A stretch of DNA of 64,000 nucleotides from NCBI GenBank assembly GCA_003254925.1, contig QANZ01036702.1:1-64000 (forward strand), read 5' to 3'. The translations under genes were made by a program, and so were the position numbers. The notes below the pieces were generated by a model, which was given only the letters and a program-made list of their open reading frames with translations, had not been told where the DNA came from and searched no databases. Position 1 is the first letter of the stretch. Each line of letters starts with the position of its first letter. Source of the stretch: Chamaecrista fasciculata (lineage: Eukaryota; Streptophyta; Magnoliopsida; Fabales; Fabaceae). Positions 35,901 through 47,775 of this stretch are shown one piece after another.

Positions 35901-37640
35901 CATGCATGTGAATGGCGGTGTAAGAATTGCCTCTAATCAAATAGAGGCAATTAGATCACAAAATGATATTTAAAACCTAACATGCCTTTATATACATCTC
36001 CTTCTACTGTATCACTATGTATATGAGTATGATGGATAAAATGAAAATATATAAGGGTTGTTTCCAAGGTACATTGATACTGAGGATCATGCAGTATAGT
36101 GATAAACAAAAATTAAAAACATGAGCACTAGCTAGCTACCTTTTTCCAAGTGGGAATGTGAGGGAAAAGATGGAGTGAAAAAAGAGATGTATATGGGAAT
36201 GGGAATGGGAATGAATGTAGTAGACTAGTAGAGTGGGGTCCCACAAACACATATATAGGGTAAATTAATTAAAGGACAAATATTGGAAGGCCCACTGAAG
36301 TTGATTCACATATCTCTCGTCTCTATATAAGTCACCAAATTCCCAGTCACACCTGACTCAAAAAAGTTAGAATTGAGAGATTTTTGGGGACCTGAAAAGA
36401 AGGCCTAGCGTGCAACTTTATACAATAAATGTCCCCAGAAAACACATCCTATCATATATATATGAATATCATTCATACGCTCTCCCTCTCTCTCTCTCAT
36501 TCTGTATTTTCTTTTTTGCTTTTCTTTTGTATTTTCAGTTCTCTACGGATCTATATATTTTACGTACTCATCAATTACATATTATTGATATAAAACATTT
36601 CAATCTAATTCAGTCTAATCTCGTTAATCATTATTATTATGATTGTAATTTTGGTGTCACTGTACGTACGTTCTTCAGTTTCCTCTCATGTGTCTCAAAT
36701 ACCAAAAAAGAAAATAATAATAAGCTACTATTTTGAATTTTTAATATATATATCCTTTCAGTGTGTATTGTTAAGTCATAAGCTAATTGTGCTAATTGTG
36801 TTTCGTCATTGTATATTATCTGTGCATTGTTTGTATACAGCTGTATAGGACACGTGTTAGTACAGCCTTCCCTAATCTCTCTTTTTGAAACAAACTTTGT
36901 CATCTAGTGCATTTATATATTCATTGCCGCAGGACCCTATTGGGTTAACCTGATTCAAATCATTCCTTTTGCCCTATTTTCTAAGTTGTATATGAAAGAA
37001 AATGTATGTGTCTGTGTATAGGTGTAGATTGAATTAAAATATAAGTACATTAATTAACTTCATCTTTTTTTTCATAGAAAACGGAATTCATTACTAAAGA
37101 AGTTCAATACTAACTTCACCTTTCAATATTTCGATTTATATACATAATCATAGAAAACTGTGTCAAGGTAAAAGAGAGAATATATAAGCAAAGTCATATT
37201 ATAATTTCCCATTTTCTGTTGAAGATATAACGATCGGATCCCTGTATTCCTTTCAACAAAAGCAAAGTAAATTTGATTTCCATCAAACGGAAATTAGTTG
37301 TCTTGTACCTTTTATTCCTGCCTACACTGAACCAGGTTACATACTTTTTCAGTGTTTTTTTGCTGCTGAATTCCATATTGTCTTCTGTTTTTCTTTTTTT
37401 TTTTTCAACTGAAAGTAATTTTGACAAATTTTCCGTGCTGCATTTCAAGTATGATGTCATGTGATTCAATGATGATCAGATTCACATGGATGGTTCTCAT
37501 CACTTGCAAAATCATTCTCTAAATCATTATTTGATCATGAGTTCATGACAACTCAAAAAATGTTCGTATATAAGATTATAAGTACATAAGGTTATTAAGA
37601 TATAATGATTTTGGCTACAGAGAGATTTCAAAGGATTTTT
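32968..37640. other. Intergenic DNA, no supported gene
   Basis: Minus-strand frames at 33085-33342 and 33339-33533 have a slightly protein-like composition (SLGIHAQCFQDQEVKNPQCY) but no family I recognise and no consistent exon chain. A TATA-like box (ctctatataag, about 36322-36332) precedes a transcript-like stretch without ORF. Small tandem repeats are at 35705-35720 (ttaa) and 36190-36212 (gggaat). Confidence 0.35.
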
Positions 37641-37805
37641 TTTTCTTGTGACTTTTTTTTTTTTGTTAATTAAAGAAGGAAACCTCAAAATCGAGGCCAT
37701 AAGACGTTAGACGAGGGAGTTTCTTATAAATGCTAGTACACTAAAGCTTGAATCTGGAACTTTAATAAAATCTTTAAATCATTTATCACCAGACTATAGT
37801 ATATA
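37640..37805 (-). mobile_element. Possible degenerate SINE
   Basis: On the minus strand, tctggtgataaatgatttaa could be an A box and agttccagattcaagc a B box, and the far end is a poly-A tail (T-run at 37648-37661 on the plus strand). No target duplication is recognised. Confidence 0.3.
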
Positions 37806-37810
37806 TTACC

Positions 37811-37812
<2 letters not shown>

Positions 37813-37881
<69 letters not shown>

Positions 37882-38360
37882 NNNNNNNNNNNNNNNNNNN
37901 NNNNNNNNNNNNNNNNNNNNNNNNNNNNNNNNNNNNNNNNNNNNNNNNNNNNNNNNNNNNNNNNNNNNNNNNNNNNNNNNNNNNNNNNNNNNNNNNNNNN
38001 NNNNNNNNNNNNNNNNNNNNNNNNNNNNNNNNNNNNNNNNNNNNNNNNNNNNNNNNNNNNNNNNNNNNNNNNNNNNNNNNNNNNNNNNNNNNNNNNNNNN
38101 NNNNNNNNNNNNNNNNNNNNNNNNNNNNNNNNNNNNNNNNNNNNNNNNNNNNNNNNNNNNNNNNNNNNNNNNNNNNNNNNNNNNNNNNNNNNNNNNNNNN
38201 NNNNNNNNNNNNNNNNNNNNNNNNNNNNNNNNNNNNNNNNNNNNNNNNNNNNNNNNNNNNNNNNNNNNNNNNNNNNNNNNNNNNNNNNNNNNNNNNNNNN
38301 NNNNNNNNNNNNNNNNNNNNNNNNNNNNNNNNNNNNNNNNNNNNNNAAAAAAAAAAAAAA
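37813..38360. other. Assembly gap between poly-T and poly-A runs
   Basis: About 69 T residues (37813-37881) precede 465 N (37882-38346), and about 16 A follow. Homopolymer runs of opposite type on both sides of a gap suggest a sequencing or assembly failure, perhaps around an inverted repeat. Confidence 0.9.
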
Positions 38361-38959
38361 AAGAATGAGAGAAGGAAGCTTTTGTTACTGAAATCTAAGA
38401 GACTGATTAAAGTGTGGGTGATCGCAAAGCAAAAAAAAGAAAGTGAAAGGGGAAAACAGAAAAGAAAGAATTATATATATACGAAAGAGTGTTGCTTTGA
38501 TATCCTTTCTTTCTTTTCCCATCTTTATATATTGCATGCAAAACGATGACAACACCAACCCATCATTGCTGCCACTCTCTTTGTTCACTAATCCCCATAA
38601 AAATGTCATGCACCTCCCTCTTTAATTTGATCTCTTGTTGCACACACATTCTCAATTACAACCCTCCTCCTTTTCTAAAAAAATAATATATGATTGGTTA
38701 TGGCCATATAAAAATCAAATTACTAGTTAATTAATTGATTGATTTGCTACAAACAAAGGGAAAATATTTAATTAAAAGAGAAAAGGCAAAGTTTTCCCGG
38801 GATAAGAATAGAAAGAATGAGAATTTTTGGGTGAGATACACACACTTAATTATATATATGGCTCATCAACATCACTTTTCATATTGTCTTTACACCCTTC
38901 AATAAATATACATATACTTCTTCCAATTCACAATATCTGCTTTAATTTTGTAGTTGCAT
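38361..38959. other. AT-rich intergenic DNA
   Basis: No gene or repeat structure was recognised. Confidence 0.3.
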
Positions 38960-39196
38960 ACATACCAAGGAAATAATTAGTTTATCTTAAACTTAGAGAA
39001 ATATTAGATAAAAAGATTAAATTATCCTTATTATAGGCTCCACTAAAAACAATTTAAAAAGTCTAAGAGAGAATAAATAGGGGTAAAACTTTAAAAGAAT
39101 AATTAATGCTTTCTTAATTTTGTAAAAGAGTAGATATTTTGAAACAAAAAAATCTTCCAAATTTCAACAGATATTGTGAACGAAAGGGAGTATTAA
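38960..39196. mobile_element. Stowaway-like MITE fragment
   Basis: The right end, attgtgaacgaaagggagta, reads on the minus strand as tactccctttcgttcacaat, a typical Stowaway terminus. Inside, 'ttaattttgtaaaa' and 'gagaaatattagataaaaag' resemble the modules at 32445-32967 in reverse. The left terminus is not clear. Confidence 0.4.
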
Positions 39197-39395
39197 ACTA
39201 GAACAACAATAATAATAGCAATGGAAAACGTTTGATTCACTGATACAAATGTACTTCATATTAGTGAGAACTGTGTGTACCTCTTCCGAGTAAAAAACAA
39301 ATGTATAAGGCATAAAGGTATCCAATGGAAGAATTATAATTGTTACCATCAAAAAGAATTAGTCATTTAAAACCTGTTGAGCGACTATAAAGCAT

Positions 39396-39468
39396 GGGGA
39401 TGTAGCTCAAATGGTAGAGCGCTCGCTTTGCATGCGAGAGGTACAGGGTTCGATCCCCTGCATCTCCA
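39396..39468 (+). tRNA. tRNA-Ala(UGC): tRNA-Ala (anticodon UGC)
   Basis: This is a 73-nt cloverleaf. Acceptor GGGGATG pairs with CATCTCC (one G-U), the D arm is GCTC..GAGC, the anticodon stem CTCGC/GCGAG encloses TTTGCAT (anticodon TGC), and the T arm CAGGG-TTCGATC-CCCTG contains the B box. The discriminator is A. There is no intron, unlike plastid trnA-UGC, so it is a nuclear Pol III gene. The T-run at 39471-39475 is the likely terminator. Confidence 0.97.
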
Positions 39469-39990
39469 GATTTTTACAATTTTTTGTGCAACTTTTGGGT
39501 TTTAAAAAGTCCTCAATTGATCAGATCAGATATTATATGTCCAGAAACAAGGACACACTCTCCTGCAACTGCAAGCTAAGCTGAGATAGATATGCAAATA
39601 TGTATATATATATATATATATCAATACTTATGCAATGATATGATTAAATCTACAAGTTCAGAAACAGAGCAAAACAATCAATAATGTCTCTGCCTCTTTG
39701 CATGCTTCGCTATGTTCAAAACAGACGTTTCCAGAACAAAACAGTGAGCATGATCTAGCAGCGTACATGGAATGGATTATGCATGGACAAGAAAAAACAA
39801 ATAACATTATTCACAAATCAGAATTACTCAGAATGTGTTTTTTGTATTTGCTCAATAATGATGCCACTGCAATATTGCTCCTATCACTGCCAGGCTTAAT
39901 TAATATTAATCTTCCATTACAACCATCATATTCCCTCCCTAGTTTGCTTTAATTAACCCCATTTATTTATGCGGGGTCCAATGTCTATTA
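39469..39990. other. Intergenic DNA after the tRNA
   Basis: A (TA)n tract lies at about 39602-39620. No gene is seen. Confidence 0.3.
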
Positions 39991-39994
39991 TGAA

Positions 39995-40041
39995 ATCCCA
40001 CATCGCAGCAATATGACTCTGTTCAATTTCTTATATATAAA
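39995..40041 (+). promoter_or_regulatory. Orphan snRNA-type promoter motif pair (USE plus TATA)
   Basis: ATCCCACATCG at 39995-40005 fits the plant snRNA upstream element RTCCCACATCG, and TATATATAAA starts 26 bases later at 40032. No U1-U6, U3 or 7SL sequence follows in the next 150 bases, so this may be chance or a decayed snRNA locus. Confidence 0.3.
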
Positions 40042-40150
40042 CAAGGGCCTTCATTATTGTGTATAAATTTGAGATTTGGGATTTGAGATTTAAGAGTTTC
40101 TCTTTTTGGATAACCCGTTTCTTAAGAGTTCTTTTTCCACTCACCTTCTC

Positions 40151-40181
<31 letters not shown>

Positions 40182-42062
40182 NTTTTTTTTTCAAGTTCTC
40201 TCTTGGTAGATAAAATTAGCCACCTGATAACATCAAAGTTAGGACTTTTTAGTATTCGGAAAATTTATTTACTTCTCTAATTTTATAGTCTTTAGATCTT
40301 CAAACTCCTTCAATTTACATATATGATCGATCTCACAAAAAATTAGTTTGTCTACGCTGCATAATATCTAACTTTTTTACACTAAAGATGCTTTCATCAG
40401 TTCCTAACATTGTCTGCAGCCTGCAGGCAAGCAGCAAATATTGCGTGTTTGATTGAACAACGCTAAGCACTTTGATCGTACACATCGTGATGCTTAAGGA
40501 TCGGATAATTAAATAAAAAAGTTTTAAATTAATCCTGAATTCTTTTTAGGATTTAGGATTCATATAACATTTTAGGAAAAACAAATTCATGAATTTTGAA
40601 CTGATAAAATGGTATAGTAATTATTGTAGCACAAAGGCTTAGCTAGCAGGTAGCAAACAGAGGAAAATTATTGTAGCAAAATAGGAGATCTATAATTATT
40701 GTTTCACAAAAGGCAAAAATTATTGTAGCACAAAGGCCTTAGCTAGCAAAGAGCAATAGCTAGCCTGTAATATATTAATATACTGGCCTTCATTTCAATC
40801 CAACGAAGACAGTGAGGTGAAAGTGGGACAGAATTGAAGAAGAAAACAAGAGAAAAAGATAGAAGATTGAAATGAAATCTCTGAAAGATTCCATATACAA
40901 GGGATAATAATATTGCAGTAGAGAATAAGAATATATATGTATGTAAGCGATGGTACATACATGAATGTCTCCAATTAATAGTTTCATTTCACCGAAGCAA
41001 ACAAATCCACACTGAAACCTGTCTCATACATCTGGGACAGTTGCAAGGTGACATTGACAACAATTTTGAGAGCTATGAGCTGATCGATGCACCTGTCAAC
41101 TTTTCTGTCTTCCCCTTTTCTCCATTCCTACTCTATCATATTCATATTGCCACTAGTTATACTTCTTATAAATTGCAATTTTAATATTTATTCGATCGTG
41201 GCCTCAATTCAAATATATTACTTTTTTACTTCTATATATCATGAAAAATAAACATACTACTTGATCAAAATAAATAAACATATATAGGGGCATGATTTTG
41301 GCATGACTCATAGTCATGAGTGAGAGATTCTTTTTAGCCTCACGTTACATCTGATCAATCAAATTTAGCGTAAGATTAATTAGCCAGTACATGCAAAACA
41401 CAATTAAGAATGGTTTAAGGATGTCTAGTCGTCAAATTAAAGATGAATTTTTTTTTTTAAAAAAAAGGAGGGTTGGTTGGTGGATATAGTAGTTACGGGC
41501 CTGCAGATTGGGTTGCAGCACTTTTATGTACGCAATATATATAACTTTGAGGCAAAAGCTCCTTCTTCCTATAGCTCTTCCAACGAAACCAAAATCAAAA
41601 GTGGAAAAAGCTTAGCAGTGATAACAAATTTAGATTAACAATAAAAAGTTGATCCCTAGCTAGTAGTGTTGTCTAGTGTACACACCACTATTCTAGTCAA
41701 AAAGCTTTTCTTCACTTTTTACACCCTTCCTTTTTTTTTTTTTTCTGTTTTTTTGGACCCCTACCCTCTTTCTTCTTCTTTCCCACTAATAGCAACAACT
41801 CATCTGATAATAAGTTAATAACATCATCTTATATATGATATATGCATGTATTTAAATCATTAGATACATTGATGATCGATCGAATCCAAAAAGGCTTTTT
41901 CGGATCTTTATATTTTTATGCCTTGGAATTGGAAGATATTTAAATGAATGTTACTGCCAAGTTCACACTCTTTTTCTTCTCCTTCTAGCCGCATGCAAAA
42001 ATGTATAAAACCAAAGAGATATATCCCACCCACAACCGCAACAACATGAGAAGGATCTGGTA
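40042..42062. other. Intergenic DNA with poly-T run
   Basis: A T-run with one N (about 40147-40190) is the only notable tract. 'ttattgtagcacaaaggc' recurs at about 40621 and 40721, a small local duplication with ctagcta motifs. No gene is supported. Confidence 0.35.
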
Positions 42063-42071
42063 ATTAATTTA

Positions 42072-42609
42072 GGTTAAAGGGTCATTTTGGTCTTAAATGT
42101 ATACCCTATGTTTATTTTGGTCAATTATGTTTCAAAATGTTTGAACTGGTCCTAAATGTTGGAAAAATGTTTCATTTTGGTCTCGAACTATTGAATATGA
42201 CTCGTTTTAAGTTCAAACATGATGAGTTTAGAGCTATGTCTTGTTATCCAAGAGTACTTTCTCTATCCAGTTGGAGCCGTCAGCAAACGAGGTCAAATCA
42301 GTCCTAAAAGTAGACCGTTCGTTTCATGGTCAAATAACCAAAGTTGATCATATTTCTCTCGTTTCAAATTCGAATGCGACGAGTTCAAAGCTACGAGTTC
42401 CTCTTAACAAGTCCTTTGAACTTGAAATGAGAGATGAGAGAAATATGACATAATTCAATTGTTTGGGACCAAAATGAAATATTTTATCAATATTTAGGAC
42501 CAAAAGAAAACAATTTGCTAACATCTAGGATCGATTTGAACATTTTGAAACATAATGAACTAAAATGAACATTAGAGCATACATTTAGGACCAAAATGAT
42601 ACTTTGACC
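42072..42609. mobile_element. 538-bp MULE-type MITE, copy 2
   Basis: A perfect 9-bp duplication attaattta lies at 42063-42071 and 42610-42618. The ends are ggttaaagggtcattttggt and the inverted aaaatgatactttgacc. It has the same length and inner order as the copy at 13923-14460, including cgtttcatggtcaaataacc and gagttcctcttaacaagtcc. Identical lengths with different targets show two independent, recent insertions of one family. Confidence 0.92.
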
Positions 42610-42618
42610 ATTAATTTA

Positions 42619-44280
42619 TATAGGATTTATTAATGGTACACAAATATCATATTAACGTGTGTAAAACCAACAAAAAATTGAGAGAGATAAAAAGAAGAGA
42701 ATAAGATCAGAATTGAGTGAACATGGGAAAACGCCAAAGAGAAAGAAGCCATTTTATAGGCACTAGAGATTTTCTAATGTCATTTGGGCTACACAAAAAC
42801 AAACAAGTCTCCTTTGAAGTTTGAAGAACGCATGCCCTATGAGGCTGACACAAACACAAACACAAACCTCCTTATATCTCTTTCTCTTTCTCAATGGCTC
42901 GCCTTTTCAAGTTCTCCACCAACATATGGATTCTCTAAGCTGCCACTGCAAAACCCGTCTCTTCTCTCAAGAGATAGTACTAGATTCTACTTTCCCACTT
43001 TTTGCCCCTCTTCTTGTCATTTTTAAATTAAAATCTCATCAACCAAACAACTTTAATATTAACTCATATATATAATACCATGTACAATTGTACATCTATG
43101 TCTACCCTCAAAATGTCCATGAAAATTTAATTAACAACTAGATGATATATAAATGATCCTTTCTCCTGTCATTATATATAGAGAGAGATCTTAAAGTTTA
43201 ATTTTCCCTCTACAACACTCTACTTACCACTCTTGGTGTCATTATTGCTGATCCTTTATGTACTTTATTTATCGTTAGAAAGAAGGAATTTTTCTTTGCT
43301 TCAGCTTCTAAATTTCCTCTTTACCTTTTATTCTTATGCTTTGTACCATCACTTTTTGACAGTGAAAAAAACAAGGGAAGAAAATTCAAATGTTACTTCT
43401 TTTTGGAGTTGCTAACTAATCAATATGCTTGCAAACAGGATCTACAACATCTACATACGTTTTAAAGATGTAATTTTGGCTTAATACTACAGAGCAGTCA
43501 TAGGGGGTGATCGGTCGTGCTTATTTTCATTGATTTGGATGTATAAAAAAATTTAACTGTAGACTGCTCCATGTAAGCTTTAACACGATTTCCAATACAT
43601 CGGCTCCATAAATTTTTGTGGCCTCATAATTTTTCCTGTACTTTTTTCAAAAGCAGATATTCTGGTCTTACTATAAGGTACTACAAATAACAAAAATATA
43701 CTATATATATATAAAGCAATTTGGAATCAATTTTCATCGATCCTATAAGTTTAAAGTTTAAAGTTTAAAGTGTGTTGTTTTAATATTCATGCATGTAATT
43801 GTTCAGTTATTATTAACTTATCTAGGGCATTTAACATATCTCAAATTAAATTAGATGTCGTTCTGCTTCCACTGGACTCCTTCAATTTTATACAGAGACA
43901 AGAGAGCATTTTAATGGACAAATCTCACTTATTCACCATTTTAGAATCTAAGCAATAATTATTCTTTAATCGAGTGGAGAGTTCTCATAACAAGAATAAA
44001 ATTAATCTAATATAATGAAAATGTCTTAAAGAGTCAAACACAATATATACCTTAATTTTGAAAATTAGATTACGTACTATTTCAATAAACTATTTGTTAG
44101 TTTGAAATTGTTATATATATTCAGAAGGGGTTTCGATGTCCAATGATCCAATTCTGATGTCCAACAAAGGCCCAAAAGACAATGCATTCTTAATAAGAAA
44201 TATATCCTTGTCCAAAAGCCCAAAAAACTTAAAAAATCTGGACAAGAAACTCCAAAGCATAGAATTGCATTATTATTATT
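42619..44280. other. AT-rich intergenic DNA
   Basis: No gene is seen; open frames are short and without domains. aaagtttaaagtttaaagt at about 43749-43770 is a tiny tandem repeat. Confidence 0.3.
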
Positions 44281-44288
44281 TTTTTTTT

Positions 44289-45327
44289 GAGAAAACCTAT
44301 TTTTTGGTCCCTCAATTGTTACTTAATCAACATTTAGTTCTTGAATTATGGGAAAATACGAATCAGTCCCTCAACTTTACACTTTCATCTATGTTTTGGT
44401 CCCTAAGGTGTTAACCGCCAGTTAACTGAATGATCTGGCCGTTAAGTGATGATGTGTCACCATTAAGTGGTGAGTTGGCTCCCAACTTATCTATCCTACT
44501 CATATTTTTTTAGACACATAATCTAATATAATTAAATTAAAAAAATAAAATAAAAAATTAATGAACTTGAACATTGCCTCCCTCCCCTCATTCCTCTCCG
44601 ACGACCCCAACCTCTCTTCCCTCAAGAACCTCGTCGATTCTCTCAGAAACACCAAGAGAAGCCACCTCAGCCTTCACTCCTTCGTCTCTCGCAAAGTCTC
44701 CAATCACTCCGCCTCCAAAATCGCCGACGCAATCGACCGCTTGACCATCAGCGAGTTGAGTGTGGCTCTACAAGAGCTGATTCTCGACGAGGAGGAGGAA
44801 TTAGTGAAGCTTCTGGTTCAATTCAAAGACTGCGTCTCGCTAGGGTTTAATCGCGATTCAAGTCCTCTGTTCCCTAATCCGATCCATAAAATCCCCAATG
44901 GTGGACGAAATCGAATCGAACGGAGAAATCCCTAAAATCATATGTTTCTTGAACTTGGAGGATCTGCACATGCGAGTTTTAGCCATGGATTGCATTCTGG
45001 AAATTGGATACTTCGGAAGGAAGGAGGTGATGGAGGCAATATTCAAGTTCATCAATTTTTTAATTTTATTTTTTTTAATTTAATTATATTAGCTAATGTG
45101 TCCAAAGAAATATGATTTGGATAGATGAGTTGGGAGCCAACTCACTACTTAACAATGACACATCATCACTTAACAGCCAGATCATTAAGTTAACTGACGA
45201 TTAACACCTCAGGGACCAAAACGTAGACAAAAATGTAAAATTGAGAGACTGATTCGTATTTTCCCACAATTTAGGGACTAAATCATTGACTCAGTAAAAA
45301 TTGAGGGACCAAAAAGTAGATTTTCTC
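44289..45327. mobile_element. Pack-type long-TIR element carrying a gene fragment (1039 bp)
   Basis: The ends are gagaaaacctattttttggt and the inverted accaaaaagtagattttctc. Arms of about 275 bp match along 'ggtccctcaattgtta', 'gttaagtgatgatgtgtcac' and 'gagttggctcccaactcat'-like modules, so they are related to the ends of the 9359-11339 element. The flanking nonamers (ttttttttt, ttttttaat) match in 7 of 9 bases. The inner 44561-45055 is GC-rich coding-like DNA. There is no transposase. Confidence 0.82.
44561..45055 (+). pseudogene. Captured fragment of a helical, possibly ARM-repeat-type plant gene
   Basis: A frame from the ATG at 44561 runs 124 codons (MNLNIASLPSFLSDDPNLSS at the start; ISELSVALQELILDEEEELV in the middle). 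The protein-like signal then continues in another frame from about 44898 (MVDEIESNGEIPKIICFLNL, then RVLAMDCILEIGYFGRKEVM). The shift between frames, near 44890, shows it is no longer one open frame. The second part looks like helical armadillo-type sequence, but the family call is tentative. The first 21 coding bases reappear inverted at about 45032-45052, within the right arm, so the arm junction formed within the captured gene. Confidence 0.6.
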
Positions 45328-45737
45328 TTTTTTAATATTCACTATATTTTAAAATATCTATCTGCTTCTCGAAAAAAGAAATCCATTAGTTGAACTTGAA
45401 CTATAATTTAAAATCTCCCTTCTCAATATATTCAGTTTTTCATTTAAAAAAAAATTCTTCTTTTTTTTTTGGTTAAATTCGATTTCAATAAAAACAATTT
45501 CATAATGAACTTATTGTCGACAATACTCTAGATTGAAGTTCCTCTCATATGATACCTATGCATCTTCGTCTTAGGATTTTTCAATCAATAAATATACTTA
45601 TTCTTTTAGAAAAAGAAAAACAATTGGGGATCGGATTATAATGGAGAATTGGTTTATATTTAGTTATATTCGTGTGACAAAAATAATTTTAATTTATAAT
45701 TTTTTGATCAATTAAAAAGTGTGCTACTATGAAAACT
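45328..45737. other. AT-rich intergenic DNA
   Basis: No feature was recognised. Confidence 0.3.
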
Positions 45738-45842
45738 AGTATCTTCCGTGAGATCCACCAACTCATGGGTTCAGTGGTTCATGTGAATGTGGTGCATATC
45801 TACAAAGAGACCAATAATTGTGTTGATAAACTTGCTAATTAA
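45738..45842 (+). pseudogene. RNase H-like C-terminal fragment
   Basis: The plus strand encodes SIFREIHQLMGSVVHVNVVH then IYKETNNCVDKLAN and a stop at 45842. The H-I-Y-(R/K)-E-x-N-x-(C/V)-A/V-D-x-L-A-N ending is typical of the RNase H domain in plant LINEs and related genes. Only about 34 residues remain. It lies just outside the 3' end of the opposite-strand LINE and reads the other way, so it is a separate, older fragment. Confidence 0.55.
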
Positions 45843-45849
45843 AGTCTGC

Positions 45850-47775
45850 TTTTTTTTTTTTCCATAAAAAGGAACATTATATTAAAAAAAGAGATCAAGA
45901 GTACATCATGAGAACATTAAACAGATCCTACAGTGCGGGGCACAACCACGCTACAAAAATCAGAAAAGCAAAGGCCCTTAATAAAGTTGGGCATACATTC
46001 AAAAACAACAAAAGGTGATCTCTTTTCCAAAGCATACTTTGCCATAGCATCAGCACATGAGTTGCCCTCACGCAGGACATGTTGAATTGAGAACTCTTGG
46101 AACATGGTGAGACATGATCTAATAGCAAGAAGAATGGGAGAGAAATGATGTGAGTCAAACTGTTGGGACAGCAGCAAGTCAACAACAAGTTTACAATCAG
46201 ATTCAACTATAACTTTAGATAAACCCAAGGAAATAGCATGCTGTAGACCAAGCAAAATATCCCAAAGTTCAGCAAGAAAACTACATCCAAAACCCAAAAA
46301 AATGATGTAACCAGAGAACCAAAAACCATAAGCATTTCTAATCAAACCTCCTGCAGCAATAGGCCCTAAACCCCTGCAATCTTGCATACAGGATCCATCA
46401 GAATTTATCTTGTACCACCCAACAGGAGGTGGTACCCAATTAACAAAAAAGTAGACTGTTCGTGAATGTTAACAGAAGAGTCAGCAACCGAGTGCCATTC
46501 CAATGCAAGGCAGTGTGCTGCATTAATAACAGACAAGAAACAAAAAGGTTCATTTTGGAATAATTTTAAATACCTATGAATCCATAACTGCCAAAGACAG
46601 TAGGTGAAAAAACTGCCATGTGAGTAACCTCCAAAGGAAGAAGACTTAAAAGAAGCATTCAACTTAAACCAAATAAAGAAATCATCAGAGGGAATTAAAT
46701 TAAAGAAAATCTTAGCATTTTCCCAGAAAAGTTTAGCCATCTCACAGTCCTTAAAGCAGTGTTGGAGGGTTTCCAAATGGGTACAACATTGAGGGCAAGA
46801 CGTAGAGATATGTAAGCCTCTACTAGCTAGCAAGGAAGCACACAGAAGGGCATTATTCACAATTTTCCATAGGAAGAATTTTTTCCTAACTTGACAGTTT
46901 ACCCGCAAAATCCAATTGAAAGAAGATTCAGTAGAATTCATGGAAAAATCATATTTGGGGTGGCAAGCTAACATGTAAGCATACTTCAGAGTAAAAACTC
47001 CATTTTGATTAAATTTCCAAGCCACTTTGTCAACACTGTGAGGATTCGGAGCTCTAGGGACAGTTAGGATGGTGTTCTTAATGTTATCAGGTAAATCAAA
47101 GGAAATTTTGTCCCACTGCCAACATCCATTTGAAAGCACATCTGCAACTTTAAGATCATAATCAGAAAGATTAAGGGGTCCATAAACAGATTTAGAAATA
47201 GGACCAAGATGAATCCAAGAGTCATGCCAAAAGGAAGTTTCATGACCAGAAAAAATGATGTTATGAGATCCATCAATTACAATAGATCTCCCCTTGATGA
47301 GACACTTACCAATAACAGAGGAAGCACAAGATCTAAGACTCATTCTAAGGGCACAGATTTTTGCCCAAAAAGCATGTTTATCAGAGTGAAGCATTCTCCA
47401 TAAAAGCTTGGCAAGGAAGGCATTGTTTCTTTCAAAGGTCTTAAAAATACCAAGACCTCCATCATGTTTAGGGGAACAAATCCTATCCCAATTGACAAGG
47501 TGGATCTTACGAGTTACCAAATCATCCCCCAAAGAAAATTCCTCAAGGCTTTGTCAATTATGAGACATATAGATTTGGGGAGAGGGAGGCATTGCATATA
47601 GTATGCTAAAGTGGCGGCACAAACTGAGTTTATGACGGTGACTTTCCCCATTGATGACAACGATTTAGCCTTCCAAGATTCAATTTTGCTCAGAACTTTA
47701 TCCAAAAGAAATCTATAATCAGAAGATTTATTTGAAGGAGCAAGTGGAAAGCCAAGATACTTTCCAAGGTTTTAG
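45850..47775 (-). mobile_element. 5'-truncated L1-type LINE (end of RT, zinc-knuckle, RNase H)
   Basis: On the minus strand the element starts inside the reverse transcriptase at about 47775 (GKYLGFPLAPSNKSSDYRFL). It continues through the RT thumb region (WKAKSLSSMGKVTVINSV; NFLWGDD; KHDGGLGIFKTFERNNAFLA), the zf-RVT zinc region (FFLWKIVNNALLCASLL; CPQCCTHLETLQHCFKDC) and an RNase H domain (INSDGS; AELWDILLGL; VESDCKLVVDLL; REGNSCADAMAKYAL) to about 45917, with a poly-A tail (T-run 45850-45861). The frame shifts twice, at about 47520 in a G-run and about 46445 in a T-run. 5' truncation and poly-A are standard for LINEs. I found no clean target duplication. Confidence 0.9.

Noticed and set aside
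39995-40200. Possible snRNA gene behind the USE and TATA motifs
   Set aside because: None of the conserved snRNA starts is found downstream; only the motif pair is reported, at low confidence.
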